A stretch of DNA of 64,000 nt from Streptomyces bambusae (GTDB lineage: Bacteria > Actinomycetota > Actinomycetes > Streptomycetales > Streptomycetaceae), in the NCBI RefSeq assembly GCF_020532645.1, contig NZ_JAJAUZ010000011.1, positions 96,320-160,319 of the forward strand. The letters are read 5' to 3'. A program made the position numbers and the translations under genes. This document shows positions 52,641 through 61,332 of the stretch, in pieces. The notes beneath the pieces are model-generated. The model was not told where the DNA came from and searched no databases. It worked only from the letters and a program-made list of their open reading frames with translations. Position 1 is the stretch's first letter. Every line of letters starts with the position of its first letter.

Positions 52641-54305
52641 ATGGGGGCAACGGTGGCGGACGGCAGCTTTGATTTCAGTCCCGGGGCACAGGTCCCCCTC
52701 TCGGGGGCCGGCGGCCAGACCGCCGCGACCAACGCCCTGGCCTCGGTCGCGTACCGGGACAGCCCGGTCGAGAAGATCCTCGACGCCAACAACGAGTGGC
52801 ACGAGTCCGCGGTCAAGAAGGGCAAGCTCTCGCTCTTCGCGCCCAACCTCGGCGAGGCCTTCTGCGCCGCCGTCGAGGCCCGCATGCTCGGCGCCGGCCG
52901 CAAACCCCTGATCCAGTCCTTCGGCGCCGAACCGCAGACCGTCGTCGAGCACTGCCTGGCGGCCTCCCGGATCCGCAAGCAGCGCGACCGGAAGCTCCGG
53001 CTGATCACCGTGGTCTGCGGCATCCTCTTCCTGCCCGGCACCCTGCTGTGGATCGGCCTGTTCCAGCTCCGCAAGTCCCTCGCCAAGTCCGAGAACAGCC
53101 GGACCACGTGGATGGGCACCGCCCTCCTCGTCGCCATCGGCATCGCCGCCGCGGTGCTCATGTTCCGGCTGCCCTTCACCGGCTTCTGGGGCTACTACCT
53201 CCGCGGTGTGATCATCGCCCCGGTCGCCGGCTGGTACCTGGCCCGCCGGATCTGCGAGGGCGTCGCCGCCGACATGCGGGCCCGCTGGGACGGCCTCCTC
53301 GACGGCGGCGGCGTCGGCGCCAAGATCCCCGAGGCGGTCCCCGCCAACCCCGGCGAGACCGCCGCCGAGGAACTGCGCCAGCAGCTCGCCCGCCTCACCG
53401 CCGAGGACCGCAGCAACTCCGTCTTCTACGCCGGCCCCAAGGGCATCCTCGGCATGGGCACCCGCTGGGGCAGCTGGCAGCTCGCCGAGGAACTCTCCCC
53501 CGCCACCCCCGGCACCGACATCAACCCGTTCCGCAGCTGGGACGTCATCCGCGAGATCGAGAAGCAGCTCTCCCAGCTCCACCGCGGCCCCCTGCACACC
53601 GGCGGCTTCCCCACTCCCTCCGTCAAGCACTGGGTGGTCTCCCCCGTCGGCGAAGGCGCCAAGGAGGTGGCCCGGCCGGCGGGCGGAGGCGTCGACACCT
53701 TCCAGGTGAGCCCGCAGGAAGTCACCCGGATCTGCAACGAGCAGCAGTTCAGCAACGGCAACCGGCACTACCTCGGGGTCCAGTTCACCCTCTGGGACGG
53801 CCAGCTCGTCATCACGATGATGGTCACCGTCACCGTGCTCTACCAGACCCTGCGCATCGAGGTCACCGGCCACGCGCTGGGGCCCGTACACGGCCTGTTC
53901 ACCAGCAAGTCCGCGCCCAAGACCGTCGAGGTCGCCAAGACCGTCCGCTTCTGGGAGACCGTGGAGAACACCCTCCCCCTGGTCGACGCCACCGAGGTGG
54001 TCCGCCTCGCCGTCCGCGCCCCGCTCACCTGGTACCCGCCGCTGCTCAACTTCCTCGGCGGCAAGCTCGCCCTCCCCGAGCCCTTCGGAGTGCGGCACGT
54101 CTGGGCCGGCCAGCCCTGGCGGCACCGCTTCATGGCCGACGACGCCCTGCGCGCCGCCACCCCGGTGCTCCGCGTGGTCCACAGCGCCGCCATGAAGGTC
54201 CTCGCCGACAACAACGTCGACACCGAGCGCTTCACCAACCGCTCCATGATCGTCAGCGGCATGGTCCAGGACGCCGCCCCGCGCAAGGCCGACGTCTACG
54301 AGTGA
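52641..54305 (+). CDS. Unknown membrane protein with three central transmembrane helices
   Basis: A 554-residue protein I do not recognise. Residues 1-115 are soluble (SPVEKILDANNEWHESAVKK, LIQSFGAEPQTVVEHC). Hydrophobic helices lie at about 119-142, 157-176 and 184-203 (GYYLRGVIIAPVAGWYLARR), and about 350 mostly soluble residues follow. The C-terminal part has FYAGPKGILGMGTRWGSWQL, NGNRHYLGVQFTLWDGQLV and hydrophobic beta-like strands, so a large cytosolic domain is likely. The ATG at 52641 has no clear ribosome-binding site; GTG 52653 with GGGGG upstream is an alternative (550 residues). It is convergent with the HIT gene. Confidence 0.85.
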   Translation: MGATVADGSFDFSPGAQVPLSGAGGQTAATNALASVAYRDSPVEKILDANNEWHESAVKKGKLSLFAPNLGEAFCAAVEARMLGAGRKPLIQSFGAEPQTVVEHCLAASRIRKQRDRKLRLITVVCGILFLPGTLLWIGLFQLRKSLAKSENSRTTWMGTALLVAIGIAAAVLMFRLPFTGFWGYYLRGVIIAPVAGWYLARRICEGVAADMRARWDGLLDGGGVGAKIPEAVPANPGETAAEELRQQLARLTAEDRSNSVFYAGPKGILGMGTRWGSWQLAEELSPATPGTDINPFRSWDVIREIEKQLSQLHRGPLHTGGFPTPSVKHWVVSPVGEGAKEVARPAGGGVDTFQVSPQEVTRICNEQQFSNGNRHYLGVQFTLWDGQLVITMMVTVTVLYQTLRIEVTGHALGPVHGLFTSKSAPKTVEVAKTVRFWETVENTLPLVDATEVVRLAVRAPLTWYPPLLNFLGGKLALPEPFGVRHVWAGQPWRHRFMADDALRAATPVLRVVHSAAMKVLADNNVDTERFTNRSMIVSGMVQDAAPRKADVYE

Positions 54306-54330
54306 CCCGGCCGCGCCCGCACGGACAGAC

Positions 54331-54370
54331 GGCGAGGGCGGCGGGACCCCGGGGTCCCGCCGCCCTCGCC
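54331..54370. terminator. Bidirectional terminator between the unknown membrane protein and the HIT gene
   Basis: A 40-base perfect palindrome with 20-base arms (GGCGAGGGCGGCGGGACCCC) centred in the 85-base gap between convergent stop codons. Confidence 0.85.
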
Positions 54371-54390
54371 GTACGTACGCGCCGCGCAGC

Positions 54391-54939
54391 TCAGCCCGAG
54401 GGCCAGGCGTCGGCCAGCATCTGCCGGGTCTCCGCCAGCAGCTGCGGCAGCACCCGCGTGTGGCCGATCACCGGCATGAAGTTCGAGTCGCCGCCCCAGC
54501 GGGGCACGATGTGCTGGTGCAGGTGGGCCGCGATGCCGGCCCCGGCCGCCACCCCCTGGTTGAGCCCGATGTTGAAACCGTGGGCGCCCGACGCCTTGCG
54601 CAGCGCCACCATCGCCATCTTGGTCATCTCGGCCAGCTCCGCGGTCTCGTGACCGTCGAGCTCGGTGTAGTCGGCGACGTGCCGGTACGGGACGATCATG
54701 GTGTGGCCGCCGTTGTACGGGTACAGGTTCAGCACCGCGAACACGTGCTTGCCGCGCGCCACCACCAGGCCGTCGGCATCCGACATCTGCGGGATCCCGC
54801 AGAACGGGCAGCCGTCCCCGGCCTCGGGACCGGTCGGCTTGTTCTCACCCTGGATGTACGCCATCCGATGGGGGGTCCACAGCCGCTGGAACGCGTCCTG
54901 CGTGCCCACTCCGTTCTGCTGCACCGGCTCAGTCGTCAT
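54391..54939 (-). CDS. HIT-domain protein, probable Ap4A phosphorylase
   Basis: A 182-residue histidine-triad protein. The catalytic triad is His139-Leu-His141-Gln-His143, preceded by NIGLNQGVAAGAGIAAHLHQ; a CPFC pair (Cys44, Cys47) and the nucleotide-binding HVFAVLNLYPYNGGHTMIVP also appear. In M. tuberculosis the equivalent gene between thrS and pgsA1 (Rv2613c) encodes a diadenosine tetraphosphate phosphorylase, from memory, and the thrS/HIT/pgsA neighbourhood is kept here. Ap4A is a by-product of synthetases such as ThrS, so removing it fits. ATG 54937-54939 is chosen over 54951. Confidence 0.9.
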   Translation of the reverse strand: MTTEPVQQNGVGTQDAFQRLWTPHRMAYIQGENKPTGPEAGDGCPFCGIPQMSDADGLVVARGKHVFAVLNLYPYNGGHTMIVPYRHVADYTELDGHETAELAEMTKMAMVALRKASGAHGFNIGLNQGVAAGAGIAAHLHQHIVPRWGGDSNFMPVIGHTRVLPQLLAETRQMLADAWPSG

Positions 54940-55018
54940 GCCATGCAGCATATGGCTTCACCCCCGCCCGGCGTGTCGCCGGGGCACGCACCGGCCGGCC
55001 TGCGGCAATCCTGTCCGG

Positions 55019-55681
55019 ATGGATCCAGTGACCGACCCCCGCCAGGAGAACTGGGAGCGGCGCTCCGAGGTGCCGCTGTTCCTGGTCTCCCTCGCCTTCA
55101 CGGCCGGCTACGCGGTCCGCGTGCTCACCCCGCACTCCGACGCGGTGCTCCGCGACGCCGCCCTCGTGATCGTCTTCGCCGCCTGGGGCTGCTTCGCCGC
55201 GGACTACGCGGTCCGGCTGGCGCTGAGCGGCCGCCGCCCGCTGCACTTCGCCCGCACCCACCTCCTCGACACCCTGGTGCTCGTCCTGCCGCTGCTGCGC
55301 CCGCTGCGGATGGTGCAGGTGTACACCGCCTTCCAGCGCCGCCGGGCCCAGCCGCGACTGGGCCTGTACGGGCGGGTGATCTCGTACGCGAGCCTGTCGG
55401 CGGTGCTGCTGGGCTTCTCCGGGGCGCTGACCGTGTACGACCACGAGCACCTGGCGCCGGACGCCTCGATCCGTACGTTCGGGGACGCGGTCTGGTGGGT
55501 GTGCGCGACGCTGACCACGGTCGGCTACGGGGACGTCGCGCCGGTCACCGCGGTGGGGCGGACGGTCGCGGCGGGCCTGATGTTCGGCGGGCTGGCGCTG
55601 CTGGGCGCGGTGACGGGCTCGTTCTCGTCGTGGCTGCTGCAGGTGTTCACGCGGGAGGACGAGAAGGCCCCCGGGAAGTGA
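55019..55681 (+). CDS. Potassium channel (two-pore-helix/voltage-sensor-like)
   Basis: A 220-residue integral membrane protein with the K+ selectivity filter TTVGYGD (166-172) preceded by a pore helix (FGDAVWWVCATL) and a final membrane helix (GLMFGGLALLGAVTGSFSSWL). The first about 130 residues hold several hydrophobic helices with spaced Arg residues (LLRPLRMVQVYTAFQRRRAQ), resembling a short voltage-sensor domain. No RCK/TrkA-N domain is fused. ATG 55019-55021. It is convergent with thrS across a terminator that overlaps the stop codon. Confidence 0.93.
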   Translation: MDPVTDPRQENWERRSEVPLFLVSLAFTAGYAVRVLTPHSDAVLRDAALVIVFAAWGCFAADYAVRLALSGRRPLHFARTHLLDTLVLVLPLLRPLRMVQVYTAFQRRRAQPRLGLYGRVISYASLSAVLLGFSGALTVYDHEHLAPDASIRTFGDAVWWVCATLTTVGYGDVAPVTAVGRTVAAGLMFGGLALLGAVTGSFSSWLLQVFTREDEKAPGK

Positions 55682-55698
55682 GTCACTTCCCGGGGGCC
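55666..55698. terminator. Bidirectional terminator between the K+ channel gene and thrS
   Basis: Perfect 16-base arms GGCCCCCGGGAAGTGA (55666-55681) and complement (55683-55698) with a single unpaired base. The left arm includes the last codons and stop of the channel gene; thrS ends 32 bases further. Confidence 0.8.
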
Positions 55699-55729
55699 CT
55701 GCCCGTCACGCCTGCTGCCGGTGGGCGGC

Positions 55730-57706
55730 TCAGACCTGGACGCGGTCCGCGACGACCTGGGCCAGCTTGGCCAGCGCCTCGTGCTTGGGGATGCCGTTCT
55801 CCTGCGAACCGTCGCGGTAGCGGAAGGAGACGGTGCCCGCGGCCATGTCCTCGTCACCGACGATGATCATGAAGGGGACCTTGAGCTTCTGGTGGTTGCG
55901 GATCTTCTTCTGCATCCGGTCCGAGGAGGCGTCGACCTCGACCCGCAGGCCCTTCTTCTTCGCCTCGGCGGCGAACTCCTGCAGGTACTCGACGTGCCCG
56001 TCGCCGATCGGGATGCCGACGGCCTGGACCGGGGCCAGCCACGGCGGCATGGCGCCCGCGTAGTGCTCCAGCAGCACCGCGAAGAACCGCTCGATGGAGC
56101 CGAACAGCGCGCGGTGGATCATGACCGGGCGCTGGCGCGAGCCGTCCGCCGCGGTGTACTCCAGGTCGAAGCGCTCCGGCAGGTTGAAGTCGAGCTGCAC
56201 GGTCGACATCTGCCAGGTGCGGCCGATGGCGTCGCGGCACTGGACGGAGATCTTCGGGCCGTAGAACGCGGCGCCGCCCGGGTCGGGGGTCAGCGGGAGG
56301 CCCTGCTTCTCGGCGACCTGCTGGAGGACCGCGGTGGCCTCCTCCCAGATCTCGTCCGAGCCGACGAACTTCTCCGGGTCCTTGGTGGACAGCTCCAGGT
56401 AGAAGTCGGTCAGACCGTAGTCGCGCAGCAGGTTCAGCACGAAGGTGAGGGTGCGGTCGAGCTCGTCCGCCATCTGCTCACGGGTGCAGTAGATGTGCGC
56501 GTCGTCCTGGGTGAAGCCCCGGGCGCGGGTCAGGCCGTGCACGACGCCCGACTTCTCGTACCGGTACACGGTGCCGAACTCGAACAGGCGCAGCGGCAGC
56601 TCGCGGTAGGAGCGACCGCGCGCGTCGAAGATCAGGTTGTGCATCGGGCAGTTCATGGGCTTGAGGTAGTAGTCAGTACCACCGTCGAGCTGCATGGGGG
56701 GGTACATGCCCTCCGCGTACCAGTCCAGGTGGCCGCTCTTCTCGAAGAGGGTGCCCTTGGTGGCGTGCGGGGAGTAGACGAACTCGTAGCCCTCCTCCTC
56801 GTGCCGGCGGCGCGAGTAGTCCTCCATGGTGCGGCGGATGATGCCGCCGCGGGGGTGGAAGACGGCGAGGCCGGAGCCGATCTCGTCAGGGACGGAGAAC
56901 AGGTCGAGCTCGTTGCCGAGCTTGCGGTGGTCGCGCTTCTCGGCCTCGGCGAGGAAGTCGAGGTGGGCCTTCAGCTCGTCCTTCGACGGCCACGCGGTGC
57001 CGTAGATGCGCTGGAGCTGCTTGTTCTTCTCGCTGCCCCTCCAGTACGCCGAGGCGTTGCGCATCAGCTTGAACGCCGGGATGTTCCGGGTGGTCGGCAG
57101 GTGGGGACCGCGGCAGAGGTCCTTCCAGCACAGCTCGCCGGTCTTGGCGTCCAGGTTGTCGTAGATGGTCAGCTCGCCGCCGCCCACCTCGACGTTGGCG
57201 CCGTCGTCGGTGGAGGCCGCGCCCTTGATGCCGATGAGCTCCAGCTTGTACGGCTCGTCCGCGAGCTCCTCGCGGGCGGCCTCGTCGGTGACGACGCGCC
57301 GGGAGAAGCGCTGGCCGCGCTTCTGGATCTCCTGCATCTTCTTCTCGATGGCCTTGAGGTCATCGGGGGTGAAGGGCTTCGCGACGTCGAAGTCGTAGTA
57401 GAAGCCGTCCCGGACCGGCGGGCCGATGCCCAGCTTGGCCTCGGGGAACAGCTCCTGCACGGCCTGCGCCATGACGTGCGCGGTGGAGTGCCGCAGGATG
57501 TTCAGGCCGTCCTCGGAGGAGATCTCCACCGGCTCGACGGACTCGCCGTCCTGCACCTCGTACGAGAGGTCCTTCAGCTCGCCGGCCACGCGGGCGGCGA
57601 TGACGGTGCGCTCGGCGGCGAAGAGCTCCGCCGCCGTGGTGCCCGTGGTCACCACGCGCTCTTCCCGCTCGGAATCGCGTTGGATGATCACACGGACGTC
57701 CGACAC
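55730..57706 (-). CDS. thrS: Threonyl-tRNA synthetase
   Basis: Charges tRNA-Thr and edits Ser-tRNA-Thr. The 658-residue class II enzyme has an N-terminal TGS domain ([19 protein letters not shown]), an editing/SAD domain, the catalytic core ([36 protein letters not shown] zinc ligand, [22 protein letters not shown]) and an anticodon domain ([17 protein letters not shown]). GTG 57704-57706 has AGGAG 6 bases upstream, the better start; ATG 57722-57724 would add 6 residues. No T-box leader was recognised. Confidence 0.97.
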   Translation of the reverse strand: MSDVRVIIQRDSEREERVVTTGTTAAELFAAERTVIAARVAGELKDLSYEVQDGESVEPVEISSEDGLNILRHSTAHVMAQAVQELFPEAKLGIGPPVRDGFYYDFDVAKPFTPDDLKAIEKKMQEIQKRGQRFSRRVVTDEAAREELADEPYKLELIGIKGAASTDDGANVEVGGGELTIYDNLDAKTGELCWKDLCRGPHLPTTRNIPAFKLMRNASAYWRGSEKNKQLQRIYGTAWPSKDELKAHLDFLAEAEKRDHRKLGNELDLFSVPDEIGSGLAVFHPRGGIIRRTMEDYSRRRHEEEGYEFVYSPHATKGTLFEKSGHLDWYAEGMYPPMQLDGGTDYYLKPMNCPMHNLIFDARGRSYRELPLRLFEFGTVYRYEKSGVVHGLTRARGFTQDDAHIYCTREQMADELDRTLTFVLNLLRDYGLTDFYLELSTKDPEKFVGSDEIWEEATAVLQQVAEKQGLPLTPDPGGAAFYGPKISVQCRDAIGRTWQMSTVQLDFNLPERFDLEYTAADGSRQRPVMIHRALFGSIERFFAVLLEHYAGAMPPWLAPVQAVGIPIGDGHVEYLQEFAAEAKKKGLRVEVDASSDRMQKKIRNHQKLKVPFMIIVGDEDMAAGTVSFRYRDGSQENGIPKHEALAKLAQVVADRVQV

Positions 57707-57842
57707 CGGTCTCTCCTGACTCATGGGGGTGCGGCAGTGGTCACTGCGCGCGCCTGAATCGTACCGAGCCGATGCGCTCGCCCGCGAAACGGTTACGGCC
57801 GGGCCGTCCACCACGACCGGAGCACACCGTTCCGGGAGGGTT

Positions 57843-59054
57843 CTACTCCTCCGCGAAGAAGTCCAGCTGCTCGTGGAGCGACTTGGCCAGCCGGTCCTGC
57901 TCCACCGCGTCGAGCGGTACGGGTGCCACGTCCGCCACGTCGGTGAGCCGGCGGAACCCGCCGCGCCGCTGGAGCCGGCCGGTGAGCCGGATGGGCAGTC
58001 CGACCAGGTGGGCGTGGCCGGCGACCGCGTACGCCTGCTCGTCGAGCACGGCCCGGACGTACGGCACCTCCGCCCCGGCCAGGACCCGCAGCCGGACGGT
58101 GCCGCCGCCGCGGGGCGCCGAGCGGCGCATCCGGACGACGGTGCCGGCCAGGCAGACCGCCTCGGCGGGCTCGGCGCCGGTGTAGCGGGCGGCGGCCTCG
58201 CGGAGGGCGGGCAGGTCGCCGGGCGAGAACTCGACGGGCTCGGGGCGGGCCGCGCAGCCGGCCGGGGCCCCGGCGGCGGGCGCCCAGGCCAGCGCGATAC
58301 GGGCGCCTCCGGTGCCGCTGACCAGGGCGATCAGCGCGTCGGCCAGCTCGCGGCTGACACCGGCCTCGACGGCGGTGTCGAAGGCCTCCATGCCGCCGGT
58401 GGCGCGCTGGTAGTCGACGGCCTCGCGGGCCGCGTGCAGGGCCCGGTGCAGCCAGGTGACGGCGCCGCGGCCGTCGGCGACGGGCGCGAAGGCGGTGAGG
58501 CGGCGGCCGCCGGGAGCGGGTCCGACGAGGACCCGGTCGACGGCCTGCTCGGCCCGGGTGCGGTGCCGGGCGCCGTGGTAGCCGGCGCGGGCGACGTCCG
58601 CGAGGGCGGCTGCGACGAGCAGCCGGCGGGCGGCGGTGCGCAGCTGCTCCTGGATGGGCCAGGCGGCTTCCTGGGGCAGGCCGTCGGGCAGGTCGCGCCA
58701 CCACCGGATCTCGTCGCTGGGCACGGTGAGCCCGTAGAGCACCTCGCGGGCGGAGGGCAGGGCGCTGCGGGAGAGGGCGGTGAGGGCCTCTTCCAGCAGG
58801 TCGGCGCTGTCGGGGAAGGCGTCGCTCTCGGGGACGAGCAGGCTGGTGCCGGACTGCGGGCCGCCGCCGGGCGGGGTCCAGCGGGCGTAGCGGCCGGCGG
58901 CGCCGCCGCGGCGCTGCCAGCCGTGCCGGTCCAGCAGGGCGCCGAGCACACAGGGGTCGACGGCCGCGGGGGCCGGGCCGGGCGGCCCGGCGAGGTGCGG
59001 CGGCAGGGGCTCCAGGTGCGGCCGGTGCATGGCGGGCTCCCTTCCGGCGGGCAT
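57843..59054 (-). CDS. Unknown protein coupled to a DUF4365 gene
   Basis: A 403-residue protein with no recognised domain. Residues 1-25 look disordered; the middle is helical and Ala/Arg-rich ([40 protein letters not shown]). The last about 100 residues form a beta-rich segment ([60 protein letters not shown]) that looks OB-like. The ATG at 59052-59054 overlaps the upstream stop by one base (TGATG) and has GGGAGG about 10 bases upstream; ATG 59030 is an alternative. Coupling to the DUF4365 gene suggests a shared function. Confidence 0.78.
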   Translation of the reverse strand: MPAGREPAMHRPHLEPLPPHLAGPPGPAPAAVDPCVLGALLDRHGWQRRGGAAGRYARWTPPGGGPQSGTSLLVPESDAFPDSADLLEEALTALSRSALPSAREVLYGLTVPSDEIRWWRDLPDGLPQEAAWPIQEQLRTAARRLLVAAALADVARAGYHGARHRTRAEQAVDRVLVGPAPGGRRLTAFAPVADGRGAVTWLHRALHAAREAVDYQRATGGMEAFDTAVEAGVSRELADALIALVSGTGGARIALAWAPAAGAPAGCAARPEPVEFSPGDLPALREAAARYTGAEPAEAVCLAGTVVRMRRSAPRGGGTVRLRVLAGAEVPYVRAVLDEQAYAVAGHAHLVGLPIRLTGRLQRRGGFRRLTDVADVAPVPLDAVEQDRLAKSLHEQLDFFAEE

Positions 59055-59614
59055 CAGGGCCTGCCTCCCGACCCGACGCGGGTCATGATCCGGCACAGCG
59101 CCCGGTCGTCGAAGATCCGGCTGGTCGGGATCCGTACGGTGGTCCGGCGGCGGCCGGTGACCGGGTGTCCGGCCAGGTTGGTCCAGTAGCAGCAGTGGCG
59201 CAGGTCGAGCCGGTCGTGGCCGGCGCGCAGCCAGTCGCGGCGGTCGCGGGGCACGAGCATCACGACGAGGATCTTGTGGACGGCGACGGGGGTGCGGGCC
59301 AGTTTGACGAGGTGGTCGTTGTCGAGGGTGAAGGCGAAGGTGGGTCCGGGCGGGCCGGGCGCCACCTGGGCGGTCGCCTTGAGCTGGATCTTTATGGTGA
59401 CCTCGTCGTCCACGGTGTGCTCGGGCGAGCCGTGGCTGACGTGCCAGTCGATGCCGTTGTCCGGGAACGGCTGGGACAGGGAGCAGCCCGCGGCGGCTGC
59501 GACCGCGTGCAGGTAGCCCACCTGGAGGGTCTCCATGCAGGCGGTGGTGGCGAGTGTGCCGCGCAGCGGTTCGGTCCGCTCGGGCACGCCCTCTTCGGGC
59601 TGTGCGAGCGCCAT
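59054..59614 (-). CDS. DUF4365-domain protein (PD-(D/E)XK nuclease-like)
   Basis: A 186-residue protein of the DUF4365 family. The segment DNGIDWHVSHGSPEH (Asp56) and the following strand IKIQLKAT (Gln77-Leu-Lys79) match the D...(D/E/Q)xK pattern of restriction-like nucleases. VMLVPRDRRDWL and LRHCCYWTNLAG follow. In other bacteria this family occurs alone and in defence or DNA-repair settings; the role is not established. The ATG at 59612-59614 is used. It is divergent from the exonuclease gene by 217 bases and overlaps the next gene by one base. Confidence 0.82.
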   Translation of the reverse strand: MALAQPEEGVPERTEPLRGTLATTACMETLQVGYLHAVAAAAGCSLSQPFPDNGIDWHVSHGSPEHTVDDEVTIKIQLKATAQVAPGPPGPTFAFTLDNDHLVKLARTPVAVHKILVVMLVPRDRRDWLRAGHDRLDLRHCCYWTNLAGHPVTGRRRTTVRIPTSRIFDDRALCRIMTRVGSGGRP

Positions 59615-59831
59615 GGCTCCCCGTCGTCCTCCGGTCGGTACGGACGGTTCCGTGGTGTTGACGACCGCTCAGTTGTACGGTCCCCCACCGGTGTTGTCTC
59701 CGCAGCGGCCGGTCCGCAAACGGCGTACGGCGCGAGCCGTCCGGGTATCACGGACTCGGGCGGGGCCGGCGCGATCCGGGTGGTTCCGGTGCCGATGCGC
59801 CTGCTGCCTTTCGGGGACGAGGAGTTCGGAC

Positions 59832-60557
59832 ATGACACGCTGGTACGAGGGCCCGCTGGCCGCTTTTGACACCGAGACCACCGGAGTGGATGTCGAGCAG
59901 GACCGCATCGTGTCGGCTGCGGTCGTGGTGCAGGAGTGCGCGGGCGGCCGGGTCCGTTCGACGCGGTGGCTGGTGAATCCGGGGATTCCGGTGCCGGCCG
60001 GGGCCACGGAGATCCACGGCCTGACCGACGACCACCTGCAGCGGCTCGGCCGGTGGCCTGCGCCGGTGATGGAGGAGATAGCCCGCACGCTCGGGGAACA
60101 GGCGGCGGCGGGCCGTCCGGTGGTGGTGATGAACGCGCCGTTCGATCTGACGCTGCTGGACCGGGAGTTGCGCCGGCACCGGGCGTCCTCGCTGGCGCGG
60201 TACCTGGACAACCGGCCGCTGACGGTGCTGGATCCGCGGGTGCTGGACAAGCACCTGGACCGGTACCGGAAGGGCCGGCGGACGCTGACCGACCTGTGCG
60301 CGCACTACGGGATCACACTGGACGGCGCGCACGACGCCGCTGCGGACGCGGTGGCCTCGATGGAGGTGGTGCGGGCAGTGGGCCGCCGGTTCGCGGGACG
60401 GCTGGAGCGGCTGTCCCCGGCGGAGCTGCACACGCTGCAGGCGGTGTGGCACGCGGCGCAGGCGCGCGGGCTGCAGGCGTGGTTCGCGCGCAACGGTTCG
60501 GAGGAGGCGGTGGATCCGCACTGGCCGGTCCGGCCGGAGCTGACGACCGCGGCCTGA
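59832..60557 (+). CDS. 3'-5' exonuclease (DEDDh, DnaQ-like)
   Basis: A 241-residue exonuclease of the DNA polymerase III epsilon family. The five acidic/His residues are readable: Asp13 and Glu15 (AFDTETTG), Asp105 (VMNAPFDLTLLD), His167 and Asp172 (GAHDAAADA). The C-terminal about 65 residues (LERLSPAELHTLQAVWHAAQ onwards) are an extension typical of actinobacterial stand-alone versions. No polymerase or UvrC-like domain is fused. ATG 59832 has GAGGAG upstream. It may serve proofreading, repair or oligonucleotide turnover. Confidence 0.93.
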   Translation: MTRWYEGPLAAFDTETTGVDVEQDRIVSAAVVVQECAGGRVRSTRWLVNPGIPVPAGATEIHGLTDDHLQRLGRWPAPVMEEIARTLGEQAAAGRPVVVMNAPFDLTLLDRELRRHRASSLARYLDNRPLTVLDPRVLDKHLDRYRKGRRTLTDLCAHYGITLDGAHDAAADAVASMEVVRAVGRRFAGRLERLSPAELHTLQAVWHAAQARGLQAWFARNGSEEAVDPHWPVRPELTTAA

Positions 60558-60583
60558 GACGCCGGCGCCCGTCCGCGCGCACG

Positions 60584-60615
60584 AAAAAGCCGGTCCGTCG
60601 ATGACGGACCGGCTT
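60584..60615 (-). terminator. Terminator of tRNA-Val, possibly shared with the exonuclease gene
   Basis: A perfect 13-bp stem (60587-60599 / 60603-60615) with a 3-base loop. On the minus strand it is followed by a run of T (complement of AAAAA at 60584-60588), 8 bases beyond the tRNA 3' end. It could also end the convergent exonuclease transcript. Confidence 0.8.
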
Positions 60616-60622
60616 CTCCCGG

Positions 60623-60694
60623 TGGGCGATACTGGGATCGAACCAGTGACCCCTTCGGTGTGAACGAAGTGCTCTCCCGCTGAGCTAATCGCCC
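60623..60694 (-). tRNA. tRNA-Val (anticodon CAC)
   Basis: A 72-nt cloverleaf on the minus strand: acceptor GGGCGAT / ATCGCCC, D-arm containing TAGCTCAGCGGGAGAGCA, anticodon stem CTTCG / CGAAG around loop TTCACAC (anticodon CAC, reading GUG), T-arm with GGTTCGATCCC, discriminator A. No CCA is encoded. GUG is a common valine codon in this GC-rich genome. Confidence 0.95.
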
Positions 60695-60732
60695 GGGAAC
60701 GGACTGAACCATACAGGGGTACCGGGGTTCGT

Positions 60733-61218
60733 TCAAACCGCGTTCCGGGGGCGGCCGCCCGGCGGGGGCTCCCGGGCGGCGAGGAGGGCCTGGAGGCCGC
60801 GCCGTCCGGAGCGCATCATCAGGGCGTGGTTGAGCCGGAACAGCGGGCGTCCGGGGACGGCGAGCCGGCGCATCAGCGGTTTGCGGACGGTGACTTCCTG
60901 CTCGTAGCGGGCCCGGGTGCCGCCGTGGCCGTCGGGCCGGAGCGTCCAGCGCACCCAGCCTTCGAGGTCGCCGTGGAGAGCGGCCTCCAGCACGCCGGCG
61001 GCCGGGTCGCGGCGCTGCCCGGTGGCCGTGACGTGGAGTTCGTACGGCAGGAGGGAGCGGAAGACGGCGGTGCCGCCGTCCTCGCCGTGCGGCACCACGC
61101 GCCGGACCTGGGGCCACCAGTCGGGGTAGCGGTCGGCGGCGGCGAGCACCGCGAACACCCGGTCGGGCGGCGCGGCGAGGTCCCAGACGCTGCGGAAGCG
61201 GTATCGGCTCCAGTCCAC
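60733..61218 (-). CDS. SRPBCC-family (START/Bet v1-like) protein
   Basis: A 161-residue protein with the polyketide cyclase/dehydrase pattern. VWDLAAPPDRVFAVLAAADR and YPDWWPQVRRVVPHG are followed by several beta strands (FRSLLPYELHVTATGQRRDP, WVRWTLRPDGHGGTRARYEQ) and a C-terminal helix region (RLNHALMMRSGRRGLQALLA). A ligand-binding or cofactor role is expected; the substrate is unknown. GTG 61216-61218 was chosen because it begins the domain. It is divergent from the large membrane protein, with a palindrome between them. Confidence 0.87.
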   Translation of the reverse strand: MDWSRYRFRSVWDLAAPPDRVFAVLAAADRYPDWWPQVRRVVPHGEDGGTAVFRSLLPYELHVTATGQRRDPAAGVLEAALHGDLEGWVRWTLRPDGHGGTRARYEQEVTVRKPLMRRLAVPGRPLFRLNHALMMRSGRRGLQALLAAREPPPGGRPRNAV

Positions 61219-61254
61219 GCCGCCAGTGTGGCCCGCTGCCGGGCCGGGCGGGGC

Positions 61255-61288
61255 GTACTCAGGCGCGGACGCAGCCGGATCTGAGTAC
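61255..61288. promoter_or_regulatory. Palindromic operator-like site between divergent genes
   Basis: GTACTCAG (61255-61262) and CTGAGTAC (61281-61288) are perfect 8-base inverted repeats spaced by 18 bases in the short gap between the SRPBCC and membrane protein genes. GTACGTAC follows immediately (61285-61292). A dimeric repressor or sigma-factor site is plausible; no family was identified. Confidence 0.5.
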
Positions 61289-61332
61289 GTACACCCATGT
61301 CCTCGGTGCGTGACCGGGGCCACACTCCGGGC

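Noticed and set aside
57725..57842. T-box leader upstream of thrS
   Set aside because: No T-box core or specifier hairpin was recognised in the 118 bases between the alternative thrS start and the upstream gene.
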